Assembly: GCA_016234725.1 (NCBI GenBank)
Contig: JACRAK010000029.1
Coordinates: 1-55,976, forward strand
Source of the DNA: Candidatus Azambacteria bacterium
GTDB taxonomy: Bacteria; Patescibacteriota; Minisyncoccia; GWC2-36-17; WO2-46-25
DNA length: 55,976 nucleotides
Reading direction: 5' to 3'
Each line of letters starts with the position of its first letter. Position 1 is the first letter of the stretch. Positions 9,155 to 17,553 of this stretch are shown piece by piece. The position numbers and the translations under genes are program-made. The notes beneath the pieces were generated by a model. That model had not been told where the DNA came from, did no database searches, and saw only the letters and a list, made by a program, of their open reading frames with translations.

Positions 9155-10063
9155 TTAAATTTTCAAATGCTTCCTGATGGCGATGACGCTTCCGGCAACG
9201 CTTAACACGATGCCCGCCACGAGCAATATAAGCCACAGCGTGAGAAAGTTCTGCGTGAAATACGCCAAAAGATCCGCGCCGGGGAAGAACCGCGCAAACA
9301 CAGGCGAAAGCACGAAGATGAACGGGTAAAACACCAGCATCGTCGCGATCGACGCGACCGCGCCATAGAGCGCCCCTGCGATAAGGAACGGCCCGCGCAC
9401 GAACCAATTCGACGCGCCCACGAGTTTCATGATATTGATCTCGTCGCGCAACGTGTAGATCGCGATGCGAATAGTGTTGAACGCAACCAACAATGCGATC
9501 AGCGCAAGCACGATGCTCGCCACCGCTCCGCCTTTTCTGATCGCCGACACGATCGCCGTCAAACGGGTGATCGTTTCCTTGTTTTCGTAATAGTTCACCT
9601 TATTGATGAGGTCCTTATATTGATCGCCCTCCAAAAAACTCACCACCACGGGGAAATTCCCCGGATCTTTCGCTTTGATATTCAAACTTGCTTCGAGCGG
9701 ATTTTCGTCTATCTCCTCAAGCGCCTGAAGCACCACGGGGTCGTCTTTGTGCTTTTCTTTGAACCGCGCGAGCGCTTCGTCGCGCGAAACATACGCGACG
9801 TTCTTCACTTCGCTGAGCGCCAGCAGGTCATTTTTTACTTTCAGCACCTCCGCTTCATCGGTATCGGGCTTGAAATACACCGACACGTCTATCTTGTTCT
9901 CAAGATTCCCCACGAGTGCCTCGGTAAGCACCGAAAGAAGCACCAGCCCAAGCACCATCGAAAGGGCGAGCATCATCACTGAAATGGTCGCGGTCGAAAG
10001 CCAGCCGTTGCGCCAAAAATTAAGCACTCCTGCAGTAACGATACGTTTGAATGTTGTGATCAT
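9155..10063 (-). CDS. ftsX: cell-division ABC transporter permease FtsX
   Basis: FtsX-type topology; VAFNTIRIAIYTLRDEINIMKLVGASNWFVRGPFLIAGALYG; adjacent ftsE. Confidence 0.93.
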   Translation of the reverse strand: MITTFKRIVTAGVLNFWRNGWLSTATISVMMLALSMVLGLVLLSVLTEALVGNLENKIDVSVYFKPDTDEAEVLKVKNDLLALSEVKNVAYVSRDEALARFKEKHKDDPVVLQALEEIDENPLEASLNIKAKDPGNFPVVVSFLEGDQYKDLINKVNYYENKETITRLTAIVSAIRKGGAVASIVLALIALLVAFNTIRIAIYTLRDEINIMKLVGASNWFVRGPFLIAGALYGAVASIATMLVFYPFIFVLSPVFARFFPGADLLAYFTQNFLTLWLILLVAGIVLSVAGSVIAIRKHLKI

Positions 10064-10070
10064 AAATCAG

Positions 10071-10168
10071 TGTAAAGTCTATAAAGTCGTAAAGGAGAAA
10101 GTCATTGAGTCGCTTTGCGACATCCCCGGACTTTTGACTTTAAAGACTTTACGGACTTCGGACTAAAG
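10071..10168. repeat. heptad-like inverted repeat array H1 (AAAGTC/GACTTT units, 7-9 nt spacing)
   Basis: TTTAGTC CGAAGTC CGTAAAGTC TTTAAAGTC AAAAGTC ... TGACTTT CTCCTTT ACGACTT TATAGAC on minus strand. Confidence 0.75.
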
Positions 10169-10840
10169 AATATATCTCCCCCCTTCTTCATCCCGCACGA
10201 TCTTTCCTTTATCAACGCTTACCACGCGCTTGTTGATCGTATTGATGATCTCGCGGTCATGCGTGGCTAAAATGATCGTCGTGCCAAGCTCGTTGATCTT
10301 CATGAGCAAGCGGATGATATCCCATGTGTTGAGCGGGTCGAGATTCCCCGTCGGCTCGTCGGCAATGATGATATCGGGCTGATGCACGAGCGCCCGCGCG
10401 ATAGCGACGCGCTGCTGTTCCCCGCCGGAAAGCTCGCTCGGGAAATTACGCGCCTTTTGCTCGAGCCCCACCAGCTGTAATATCTGCGGCACGTCTTCCT
10501 CTATTTCTTTTTTACTGCGGCCCGCGACCTCCATCGCGAACGCGACATTTTCATACGCCGTTTTCTGCGCGAGCAATTTAAAATCCTGAAACACCGTGCC
10601 GATCCGCCGGCGCAACATCGGCAATTCTTTGTGCGGGAGCGCGGTGATCTCCTTGCCGTCAAGGAACACCTTTCCTTCCGTCGGTTTTTCTTCGGCAATG
10701 AGAAGTTTAAGGAGCGTCGACTTGCCCGCGCCCGACTGGCCGACAATGAACACGAATTCTCCCTGCGCGATCTTCAGATCGACTTTGTCGAGCGCGGCGT
10801 GAGAATTATAATATTTGGAAATGTTTTCGAATACGATCAT
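10163..10840 (-). CDS. ftsE: cell-division ATP-binding protein FtsE
   Basis: Walker A GQSGAGKST, signature LSGGEQQRVAIARAL, Walker B IIIADEPTGNLD. Confidence 0.95.
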   Translation of the reverse strand: MIVFENISKYYNSHAALDKVDLKIAQGEFVFIVGQSGAGKSTLLKLLIAEEKPTEGKVFLDGKEITALPHKELPMLRRRIGTVFQDFKLLAQKTAYENVAFAMEVAGRSKKEIEEDVPQILQLVGLEQKARNFPSELSGGEQQRVAIARALVHQPDIIIADEPTGNLDPLNTWDIIRLLMKINELGTTIILATHDREIINTINKRVVSVDKGKIVRDEEGGRYIL

Positions 10841-10841
10841 G

Positions 10842-10949
10842 GGGACAGAAATTAGAATCTAGAATTTAGAAACTAGAAGTAGGATAGCACACAAACATCA
10901 AAGATTAAAGATTTTGTTTTCTAGCTTCTAGATTCTAATTTCTGTTCCC
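10842..10949. repeat. heptad inverted repeat array H2 (CTAGAA units)
   Basis: ATTAGAA TCTAGAA TTTAGAA ACTAGAA and inverted ATTAGAA TCTAGAA GCTAGAA AACAAAA TCTTTAA; bounded by GGGACAG/CTGTTCCC. Confidence 0.9.
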
Positions 10950-12053
10950 AGCTCTGCTTCGATAAACAACGCGATGTCGCCCTCGAGTACATCTTTGACT
11001 TGCGAGGTCTCCGCGCCCGTGCGATGATCTTTTACCATTTGATATGGGTGCAATACATACGAGCGTATCTGACTGCCCCATTCTATCTTCACGCGCTCCC
11101 CTTTCAGCTCGGATATCGCGTGCGCTTTTTGCTTTTCAAGCTCCCCGGTCAGACGCGACACCAACAGCTTCATCGCCTGATCTTTATTTGCCTGCTGGTT
11201 GCGCTGGGACTGGCACGCCACGATAATGCCGGTCGGCTTATGATGAATGCGTATCGCCGTTTCGCGCTTGTTCACGTTTTGCCCGCCGGGACCCGAAGAA
11301 CGGAACGTATCGATCTCAAGATCGTCTTTGGGTATTTCGATGCTTTCTGTTTCCTCGATCTCGGGGATCACTTCGACGAACGCGAATGACGTGTGCCGCA
11401 GTTTCTGTGCCGAGAACGGCGACACGCGCACAAGCCGGTGCACGCCCATTTCTTTTTTCAGATTGCCGTACGCATATTTCCCGCTGATCTCCACCGTCGC
11501 ATTTTTCGTCACCGGCCCCTCTTCGCCTGTGCCCTCTCCGAAATGCTGATGCACTATCGTCACCGTCCACCCTTGGCTTTCCGCATACCGGATATACATG
11601 CGCAATAACATAGACGCCCAATCCTGCGCATCCTGCCCGCCCGCGCCCGCATACACGGAAAGAATGGCATTGTTTTTATCATATGTTCCTGAGAAAAGCT
11701 TCAGCCGGCGCGCACGCTCAAACGCCCGCTCAAGATCGGCAAGGTCTTTCTCAAGCTCCTGCTCAAACTGCTCCCGCTCTTTCTGATCGGCAACGGACGC
11801 AATAAACTCCCAGTCATGCGCGGCTTTGAGAAGCCGCGCACTAAAGCTTTCCCATTCTTTCACCTCTTCTTTTTTCGCATTGAGTTCTGCAGTGATGCCC
11901 GCCGCTTTTTTGTGGTCGTCCCAAAAATGCTCCTGTTGGGTTTGCTCCTCAAGCGCGAGAATGTCTTTATGGAGCGCCGCTAAGTCAAAGACGGTCCTTC
12001 ATCGTCTGAAGGCCCTCCGTAAGATTAGCTATTTTTTCTTTGAAATTGGTCAT
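10928..12053 (-). CDS. prfB: peptide chain release factor 2, with programmed +1 frameshift at CTT TGA C (11984-11990)
   Basis: GGQ motif [20 protein letters not shown]; zero frame [22 protein letters not shown] ends CTT TGA, +1 frame continues [24 protein letters not shown]. Confidence 0.95.
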
Positions 12054-12066
12054 CTTCAAATACTGT

Positions 12067-12142
12067 TGGAGCCACCTCCCGGATTCGAACCGGGGACCTC
12101 TGCTTTACGAAAGCATTGCTCTACCAGCTGAGCTAAGGTGGC
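12067..12142 (-). tRNA. tRNA-Thr(CGT), CCA encoded
   Basis: GCCACCTTAGCTCAGCTGGTAGAGCAATGCTTTCGTAAAGCAGAGGTCCCCGGTTCGAATCCGGGAGGTGGCTCCA. Confidence 0.95.
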
Positions 12143-12155
12143 GCGCTTTCCTTCC

Positions 12156-12821
12156 TTATACTTTTTCACACTTTCTTTCCATCTGCCGTATCACGATGAA
12201 AAGCCACGCACCGACAAGCACATAACTTCCGATGACATCGGACGGCCAATGCGCGCCGAGATATATCCGTGAAACGCCTATCGCGCCGACCATCGCAACG
12301 CCCGCGACGACCGCAAGGATCCGCAACGAAAGCCGCGGCGTATGCCGTAGTAAAAAATAAACCAAAATACCAAAGAAGGCAAGCGAAAGCGCCGCATGCC
12401 CGGAAGGAAAGCTGAACGTGTGTTCCACGAGCGCTTGAAACCCTGATGGGCGCGGCCTCGCCAACACCCACTTCATCACTGCCGCTACGCCCGCCGCCCC
12501 GCCGACAGATGTTGCAAGCGCCGAAGCGTGCGCCGCCATCTTGCGATACAAAAACCATGCCACGCCTATAATGCTCAACCCCGCCATGACCCCGCCACTG
12601 CCAAGCACAGTGATCGCACGCATGCTCTGGGTTAAGACATCGCTTTGCATCGTAGTAGCAAGCGCGAGAAGAGGGTGGTCGATAAAAGCAAGCGCGCCCT
12701 TCCCCGCGAGCACGGCTGAGACCGCTATGACAACCGCAACAAACGCCGCGTACGCGCCTGCAACGAAGAAAAACCGCCTGTCAAAAAAACGCGTACACAA
12801 AGTGAGAGATGTATACATCAT
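12156..12821 (-). CDS. PAP2-superfamily membrane phosphatase
   Basis: KWVLARPRPSG, SFPSGHAALS, GVSRIYLGAHWPSDVIGSY. Confidence 0.92.
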   Translation of the reverse strand: MMYTSLTLCTRFFDRRFFFVAGAYAAFVAVVIAVSAVLAGKGALAFIDHPLLALATTMQSDVLTQSMRAITVLGSGGVMAGLSIIGVAWFLYRKMAAHASALATSVGGAAGVAAVMKWVLARPRPSGFQALVEHTFSFPSGHAALSLAFFGILVYFLLRHTPRLSLRILAVVAGVAMVGAIGVSRIYLGAHWPSDVIGSYVLVGAWLFIVIRQMERKCEKV

Positions 12822-13177
12822 GCCGCGAACGCATACAGCGCAACGATAAGCCAGCACACGGACGCGATGAGCGCCGCTCCCGCCATCATGTCTTTGATAT
12901 GCTTTATCTCCTCAAGCTCTGCCGGCAACAGGAGGTCCATTGCTTTTTCGATCGCGGTATTCATCAACTCAACAATAAGCAATAGCGCGCTTGCAAGAAC
13001 CAACGCGATCTTATATGAAGACGGGATCGGCTTGGACCCGAGCACGATGATCGCCGCGATCGCCGCGTATACCATAAGCCGAAAATTCAATCCTCCCCAA
13101 AATGCGTGATGCAACCCCCGGAATGCGTGCGGGAAACTTTTAAGGACTTTCTTTGCTTTTACTATGTTTTTTTTCAT
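12818..13177 (-). CDS. dgkA: diacylglycerol/undecaprenol kinase (DgkA family)
   Basis: GLNFRLMVYAA, VELMNTAIEKAMD, HIKDMMAGAALIASV. Confidence 0.9.
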   Translation of the reverse strand: MKKNIVKAKKVLKSFPHAFRGLHHAFWGGLNFRLMVYAAIAAIIVLGSKPIPSSYKIALVLASALLLIVELMNTAIEKAMDLLLPAELEEIKHIKDMMAGAALIASVCWLIVALYAFAA

Positions 13178-13344
13178 TGTATTTTTCGTGCGGACGGCAT
13201 GCCGCTCCCCAGCGGCGCGATCGCCGCGTGCTCGATCATGGACGGCGCCATGTCTTTCGTGCCGCGCTGCAACAGGAAAAAAGCATACCCTGCGACAAGT
13301 ATCGCTACAAACCCAACGCCCGCGGCAATAAAAAAGTATTTCAT
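13174..13344 (-). CDS. 56-aa single-TM small protein translationally coupled to dgkA (ATGA overlap)
   Basis: MKYFFIAAGVGFVAILVAGYAFFLLQRGTKDMAPSMIEHAAIAPLGSGMPSARKIQ. Confidence 0.55.
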   Translation of the reverse strand: MKYFFIAAGVGFVAILVAGYAFFLLQRGTKDMAPSMIEHAAIAPLGSGMPSARKIQ

Positions 13345-13350
13345 ATACGC

Positions 13351-13545
13351 TTACCCTATTTCTTTTCGATGCCCCTCGGCATCGTATTCATACATCTTCC
13401 CTTCTTCCTCATCTTTTGTCATGCGGCATGAGCTGTCGCAAAACGGCTGATTCTTGGACAAGCCGCACATGCATATCCGCACCGACCCCTCTTTTGGTGT
13501 CATTTCATACGGACCTTTTGCGTCTTTTATAACTCGCCGCGCCAT
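13351..13545 (-). CDS. CDGSH-type iron-sulfur domain protein with CDSSC in place of CDGSH
   Basis: RICMCGLSKNQPFCDSSCRMTKDEEEGKMYEYD. Confidence 0.8.
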   Translation of the reverse strand: MARRVIKDAKGPYEMTPKEGSVRICMCGLSKNQPFCDSSCRMTKDEEEGKMYEYDAEGHRKEIG

Positions 13546-13619
13546 AGTGCAGTGATTACCGGTATTCTCTCATTCTAACAGATTTTTGCCGACATAGAAA
13601 ATAACTCATACCGTAAAAG

Positions 13620-13651
13620 AAAGCCCGGCCGGTTGAAAAACCGGTCGGGCT
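13620..13651. terminator. intrinsic terminator-like hairpin
   Basis: AGCCCGGCCGGTT-GAAA-AACCGGTCGGGCTT. Confidence 0.65.
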
Positions 13652-13656
13652 TGAAA

Positions 13657-14109
13657 CTATAACATCTCTTTAAAAGGCGTTTTCGCAAAGAAGCGGACGC
13701 TGTTTGGAACCTCTTCTATCGCGACCCGCACGATCTTCCACCCTTTTCTTATGCCGATTTCTTTTCCCCAGAGACCATGAGCGTCTCGTATCGACGCCCA
13801 GAAAATGCCCCGCACTGCTGTTGCCTTTTCGTGTAACCCTCCTGCTGATTCCGGGCATAAAACTCTCTTGGGAATCTTATGCCCTAATGCTCGACGCATT
13901 TCTTGGTCAAACGCTCCATCTCCTTTTTCCTGATATCTTTCGGCAAGTGCATACAGCTTTTTGTATCCTTCGCTCACCACCCCCACCACATGTTCTCCCG
14001 GGGCAACTTCATCTATCGGTTTAAATTCATCGGGGTCAATCCCGTCTATTTCCTGCAACAGCGTATACATCCACTCCGCCGCAACCCCATCCCCTTTTTG
14101 TTTTTTCAT
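13657..14109 (-). CDS. hypothetical protein
   Basis: 150-aa ORF with a plausible protein composition. Confidence 0.5.
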   Translation of the reverse strand: MKKQKGDGVAAEWMYTLLQEIDGIDPDEFKPIDEVAPGEHVVGVVSEGYKKLYALAERYQEKGDGAFDQEMRRALGHKIPKRVLCPESAGGLHEKATAVRGIFWASIRDAHGLWGKEIGIRKGWKIVRVAIEEVPNSVRFFAKTPFKEML

Positions 14110-14228
14110 ACCACACCCCCTATTTTAAGATTTTTTGTGTTTTGATTTTTAAAGACCCGCTGCCTGTTTCTTATTGATATACCATATCCGTTTAAAAAAG
14201 CAAGAAGCGGCATTGTACCGCTCGTTAA

Positions 14229-14645
14229 TTATAAATCAACCTTAGTTAATTTATCACATAAATCATTTATTGAATCAAATTCAATGAGCGGCTCGGCCAA
14301 CTCCGCCAAAAAAGTGGTTTTTGTTCCTCGCTTCAGCGCAAGTGCGAACGATTTGCCTTTCGCTAACATATAGCCGATTTCCAATAACATTCCTTCGCTT
14401 TTTTGGTCAGATCTTACAAACGCTAAAATTACATCGCTTTTATCGAGCCGCTCTAAAGCATGGTTTAGAATTTCTTTGTTTGTTTTGTGATTCTCCTTAA
14501 ACCATTTTTCATCCTCTATTGAACAATAAACAGTGTGCCCGACAGATCGCAAGACAGACAAAATTTTTCCGAGCGTCTCAGTCAACTCATGTATGTCTTC
14601 GCCTGTAAATCTGTAAACTAGATAAATGTTTTTTGGTTCGTTCAT
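14229..14645 (-). CDS. nucleoside 2-deoxyribosyltransferase-like protein
   Basis: IYLVYRFTGED...ALERLDKSDVILAFVRSDQKSEGMLLEIGYMLAKGKSFALAL. Confidence 0.6.
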   Translation of the reverse strand: MNEPKNIYLVYRFTGEDIHELTETLGKILSVLRSVGHTVYCSIEDEKWFKENHKTNKEILNHALERLDKSDVILAFVRSDQKSEGMLLEIGYMLAKGKSFALALKRGTKTTFLAELAEPLIEFDSINDLCDKLTKVDL

Positions 14646-14744
14646 AAAGTTTATATTGGAGCGGGATACCAGAATGGTTCGACAAGCTCACCACAGGGCG
14701 AACTGGCGTCTGTTGCTTGGCCCCGCAAAAATTTACTGACACTT

Positions 14745-14820
14745 GAGCCACGACTCGGCTTTCGGCCTCGCTGGGCTGCTATTTGTTGCCAATCGCTTCG
14801 CTCTCGGACAAATAGGGAGC
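14745..14820. repeat. palindromic element F3b, abutting the tRNA-Gly 3' end
   Basis: GCCACGACTCGGC...GCTGCTATTTGTTGCCAATCGCTTCGCTCTCGGACAAATAGGGAGC. Confidence 0.75.
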
Positions 14821-14888
14821 GGGTAGCGGGAATCGGACCCGCGTCTCAACCTTGGGAAGGTCGCATAATGCCATTATACTATACCCGC
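14818..14888 (-). tRNA. tRNA-Gly(CCC)
   Basis: GCGGGTATAGTATAATGGCATTATGCGACCTTCCCAAGGTTGAGACGCGGGTCCGATTCCCGCTACCCGC. Confidence 0.92.
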
Positions 14889-14899
14889 ATTTTTGTATC

Positions 14900-15073
14900 G
14901 CCAGCACCCGTTATTCTTTCTTTTATCTTAACGGAAGCCACGACTACACTATCGCTCCGCTGGACTGCTGTTTGTTGCCAATCGCTTCGCTCTTGGACAA
15001 ACAGGGAGCGCAGCCCTCCCATAATTATGATAAAAGGCGTGAGCGGATTAAAGAAAGAATGATGGATGCTGGC
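14900..15073. repeat. palindromic element F2a (arms GCCAGCACCCGTTATTCTTTC / GAAAGAATGATGGATGCTGGC) with a nested F3a insertion
   Basis: Conserved F2 blocks CTTAACGGAAG..GCAGCCC and AAGGCGTGAGCGGATTAAAG; about 71-bp insert at 14938-15008. Confidence 0.85.
14938..15008. repeat. F3a palindrome inserted inside F2a
   Basis: CCACGACTACACTATCGCTCCGCTGGACTGCTGTTTGTTGCCAATCGCTTCGCTCTTGGACAAACAGGGAG; absent from the other F2 copies. Confidence 0.85.
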
Positions 15074-15083
15074 AGAATATTTC

Positions 15084-15479
15084 CTACTTCCCGAAAAGAG
15101 CGCGAAACCATTTCCGGGGGTTTGATTCTTTGCTCTCTGCCGCGCTTTGCGCGCTCTCTTTCTTTTGGATCGTTGTGTCGCGCCCGCCTACGATGATCAC
15201 CGCTTTCTCCCCTTCCTTCTGAAGATTCAGCTTTTTGCGCGCCTCTTTCTCCACGTACGCATCGTCGTTGAGGCGCTTGATGAGCACATGCAGGTCGTCG
15301 CTTTTTGCGCTTAATGCCTTCAACTCTCCGTCGATGGTTGAAATATGTTTCGTTATCTGATACTTTTCATATGAGACGCGCCCCACCTTATATACCAATA
15401 CGCCCGCAATTGCCACAAGTGCGAGCGCCACGATCATCGTCTTTCTCCCTTTGGCGGTACGGCGGCTCATACGCACCAA
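15084..15479 (-). CDS. FtsB/DivIC-like septum formation initiator
   Basis: N-terminal TM, coiled coil (IDGELKALSAKSDDLHVLIKRL), YVEKEARKKLNLQKEGE. Confidence 0.8.
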   Translation of the reverse strand: MVRMSRRTAKGRKTMIVALALVAIAGVLVYKVGRVSYEKYQITKHISTIDGELKALSAKSDDLHVLIKRLNDDAYVEKEARKKLNLQKEGEKAVIIVGGRDTTIQKKESAQSAAESKESNPRKWFRALFGK

Positions 15480-15493
15480 TAATAGCTAATTCC

Positions 15494-15595
15494 ATGACAA
15501 AGCACAAGAAAATAGTGACCACCATTTGGACCGTTCTCGTCGTTCTTATCGTCATCTCGATGGTCGCGTTCACCATCCTTCCGCTCCTCGGATAG
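15494..15595 (+). CDS. 33-aa single-TM small protein divergent from ftsB-like gene
   Basis: MTKHKKIVTTIWTVLVVLIVISMVAFTILPLLG; below ORF-track cutoff. Confidence 0.5.
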   Translation: MTKHKKIVTTIWTVLVVLIVISMVAFTILPLLG

Positions 15596-15663
15596 AACGT
15601 AGAATGTAGCGAGTAGAACGTAGGAGTAACATCCTTCTACTGCCTACTCGCTATTCGCTAACT
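15593..15663. repeat. heptad inverted repeat array H3
   Basis: Minus strand: AAGTTAG CGAATAG CGAGTAG GCAGTAG AAGGATG TTACTCC TACGTTC TACTCGC TACATTC TACGTTC. Confidence 0.9.
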
Positions 15664-17535
15664 TCTTTGCAGTACTTTGAAGTAGACGTCGGGGGGGATA
15701 TCCACCTTCCCCATCGCCTTCATTTTCTGCTTGCCTTTTTTCTGCTTTTCAAGCAGTTTTTTCTTGCGTGAATAATCGCCGCCGTAGAGGTACCCGGTGA
15801 CATCTTTGCGCATCGCGGAAATATCTTCGCGCGCGATGATCTTGCCCCCGATCGCCGCCTGGATCGACACTGCAAATAACTGGCGCGGGAGCACTTCTTT
15901 CAGCTTCGCCACGAGCGCCTTACCCCTGCGTACCGCATCCGCGCGCGGAACGATCTGCGCGAACGGCTCCACGATATCCCCCGCCACAAGCACATCCATT
16001 TTCACCAGATCGTTGGGCACGAACCCGATCAGCTCGTAGTTGAGCGACGCATAGCCTGATGTCGCGGATTTAAGCCGGTCGTAAAAATCGACCACCACCT
16101 CGGCAAGCGGCACTTCGTAACGCAACAGCACTTTTTCGGCGGTCACATACTGCGTTTCTTTTGAGATGCCGCGCGATTCATTCAGCAGCTGCATGACCTG
16201 GCCGAGATACTCAGCGCTCGTCAGGATCTCCACTTTCGCGTACGGCTCAGAGATAACCAGCACCTCGCCCGCATCGCGGATCTGGCTTGGCGAATAAATA
16301 ACATATTCTTCTTGATTGCGGGTCGTAATGCGATACGAAACCGACGGCGCGGTGATGAGCGGTACGATGCCGTATTCCCTGCTCAAGCGCTCCCGTATGA
16401 TGTCCAGATGAAGCACGCCGAGAAACCCGCACCGAAACCCCCGCCCGAGCGCATCGGATTGTTCGGGCTCGAAATAAAACGACGCATCGTTGAGCCGAAG
16501 TTTTGAAAACGCATCGCGGAGCATATCGAACCCATCCGCGCTCTGCGGGAAAAAACTCGCGAACACGACGCGCTGCGGTTCTTTATACCCGACAAGCGCT
16601 CCCTGCGCCCGCTCGCTCTCGTGCGTCACCGTGTCGCCAACGCGCACTTTATTTATTTCCTTCAGCCCGGTGGCGATATACCCGATCTCCCCCGTTTCAA
16701 GGATATCTTTTGATTCAAACTGCGGGCGGAATACGCCCGCCTCTATCACTTCCGACATCGCATCCGCCATCATGAACCGCACGACCTCGTGCGCTTTCAC
16801 CGAGCCGTCCATGACGCGGATATTCGCCACGACGCCTTTATACGAATCATACGAAGAATCAAAAATGAGCGCCTTGAGCGGTCCCTTGGGATCTCCTTTG
16901 GGCGGCGGCACCATCGTCACCACTTTTTCAAGCAACTCCGGAACACCTTTGCCTGTTTTACCGGAAATGTATAATATCTCGCTTTGCGCGATGCCGAGTA
17001 TCTTTGATATCTCTTCGGCCGCCTCTTCCGGGCGGGCATGCGGGAGATCGATTTTGTTGACCGCAGGAATGATAACAAGCCCCTGCATCAATGCCTGCTC
17101 CAGATTCGCGAGTGTTTGCGCCTGCACGCCCTTGGTCGCGTCAACCAGCAAGATCGCCCCTTCCACCGCGGCAAGCGAACGCGACACCTCATAGCCGAAA
17201 TCGACATGGCCGGGGGTATCTATCAAATTCAGAATGTATTCTGAATTTGATAACTGATGACTCATAACTGATGACTCGTGACCGCCGGATCCTGAAATTT
17301 TGCTATTTGTTATACGTTTTAAGTTATCAGTCGATGGTCGGTAGACCATCCGCACCGGTTGCATTTTAATGGTGATGCCGCGTTCACGCTCGATGCTCAT
17401 CGTATCGAGCATTTGGTCCTGCATTTTGCGCTTTTCTACCGCGCCCGTGAGGTCCAAGAACCGGTCGGCAAGCGTCGACTTGCCATGATCAATGTGGGCC
17501 AGTATTGCAAAGTTGCGGATATATTTCTGATCCAT
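15658..17535 (-). CDS. lepA: elongation factor 4 (LepA) with an in-frame repeat-derived insertion
   Basis: [49 protein letters not shown]; extra PSTDNLKRITNSKISGSGGHESSVMSHQLSNSEY before [10 protein letters not shown]. Confidence 0.95.
   Translation of the reverse strand: MDQKYIRNFAILAHIDHGKSTLADRFLDLTGAVEKRKMQDQMLDTMSIERERGITIKMQPVRMVYRPSTDNLKRITNSKISGSGGHESSVMSHQLSNSEYILNLIDTPGHVDFGYEVSRSLAAVEGAILLVDATKGVQAQTLANLEQALMQGLVIIPAVNKIDLPHARPEEAAEEISKILGIAQSEILYISGKTGKGVPELLEKVVTMVPPPKGDPKGPLKALIFDSSYDSYKGVVANIRVMDGSVKAHEVVRFMMADAMSEVIEAGVFRPQFESKDILETGEIGYIATGLKEINKVRVGDTVTHESERAQGALVGYKEPQRVVFASFFPQSADGFDMLRDAFSKLRLNDASFYFEPEQSDALGRGFRCGFLGVLHLDIIRERLSREYGIVPLITAPSVSYRITTRNQEEYVIYSPSQIRDAGEVLVISEPYAKVEILTSAEYLGQVMQLLNESRGISKETQYVTAEKVLLRYEVPLAEVVVDFYDRLKSATSGYASLNYELIGFVPNDLVKMDVLVAGDIVEPFAQIVPRADAVRRGKALVAKLKEVLPRQLFAVSIQAAIGGKIIAREDISAMRKDVTGYLYGGDYSRKKKLLEKQKKGKQKMKAMGKVDIPPDVYFKVLQRS
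17221..17340. repeat. heptad inverted repeat array H4, inside the lepA coding sequence
   Basis: Minus strand: GACCATC GACTGAT AACTTAA AACGTAT AACAAAT AGCAAAA TTTCAGG ATCCGGC GGTCACG AGTCATC AGTTATG AGTCATC AGTTATC. Confidence 0.85.
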
Positions 17536-17553
17536 ACGTCTTTATTCTGTGAA

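Noticed and set aside
14900-15073. F1/F2 palindromes considered as integron attC sites
   Set aside because: No RYYYAAC/GTTRRRY arrangement in the required order, no cassette array, no integrase
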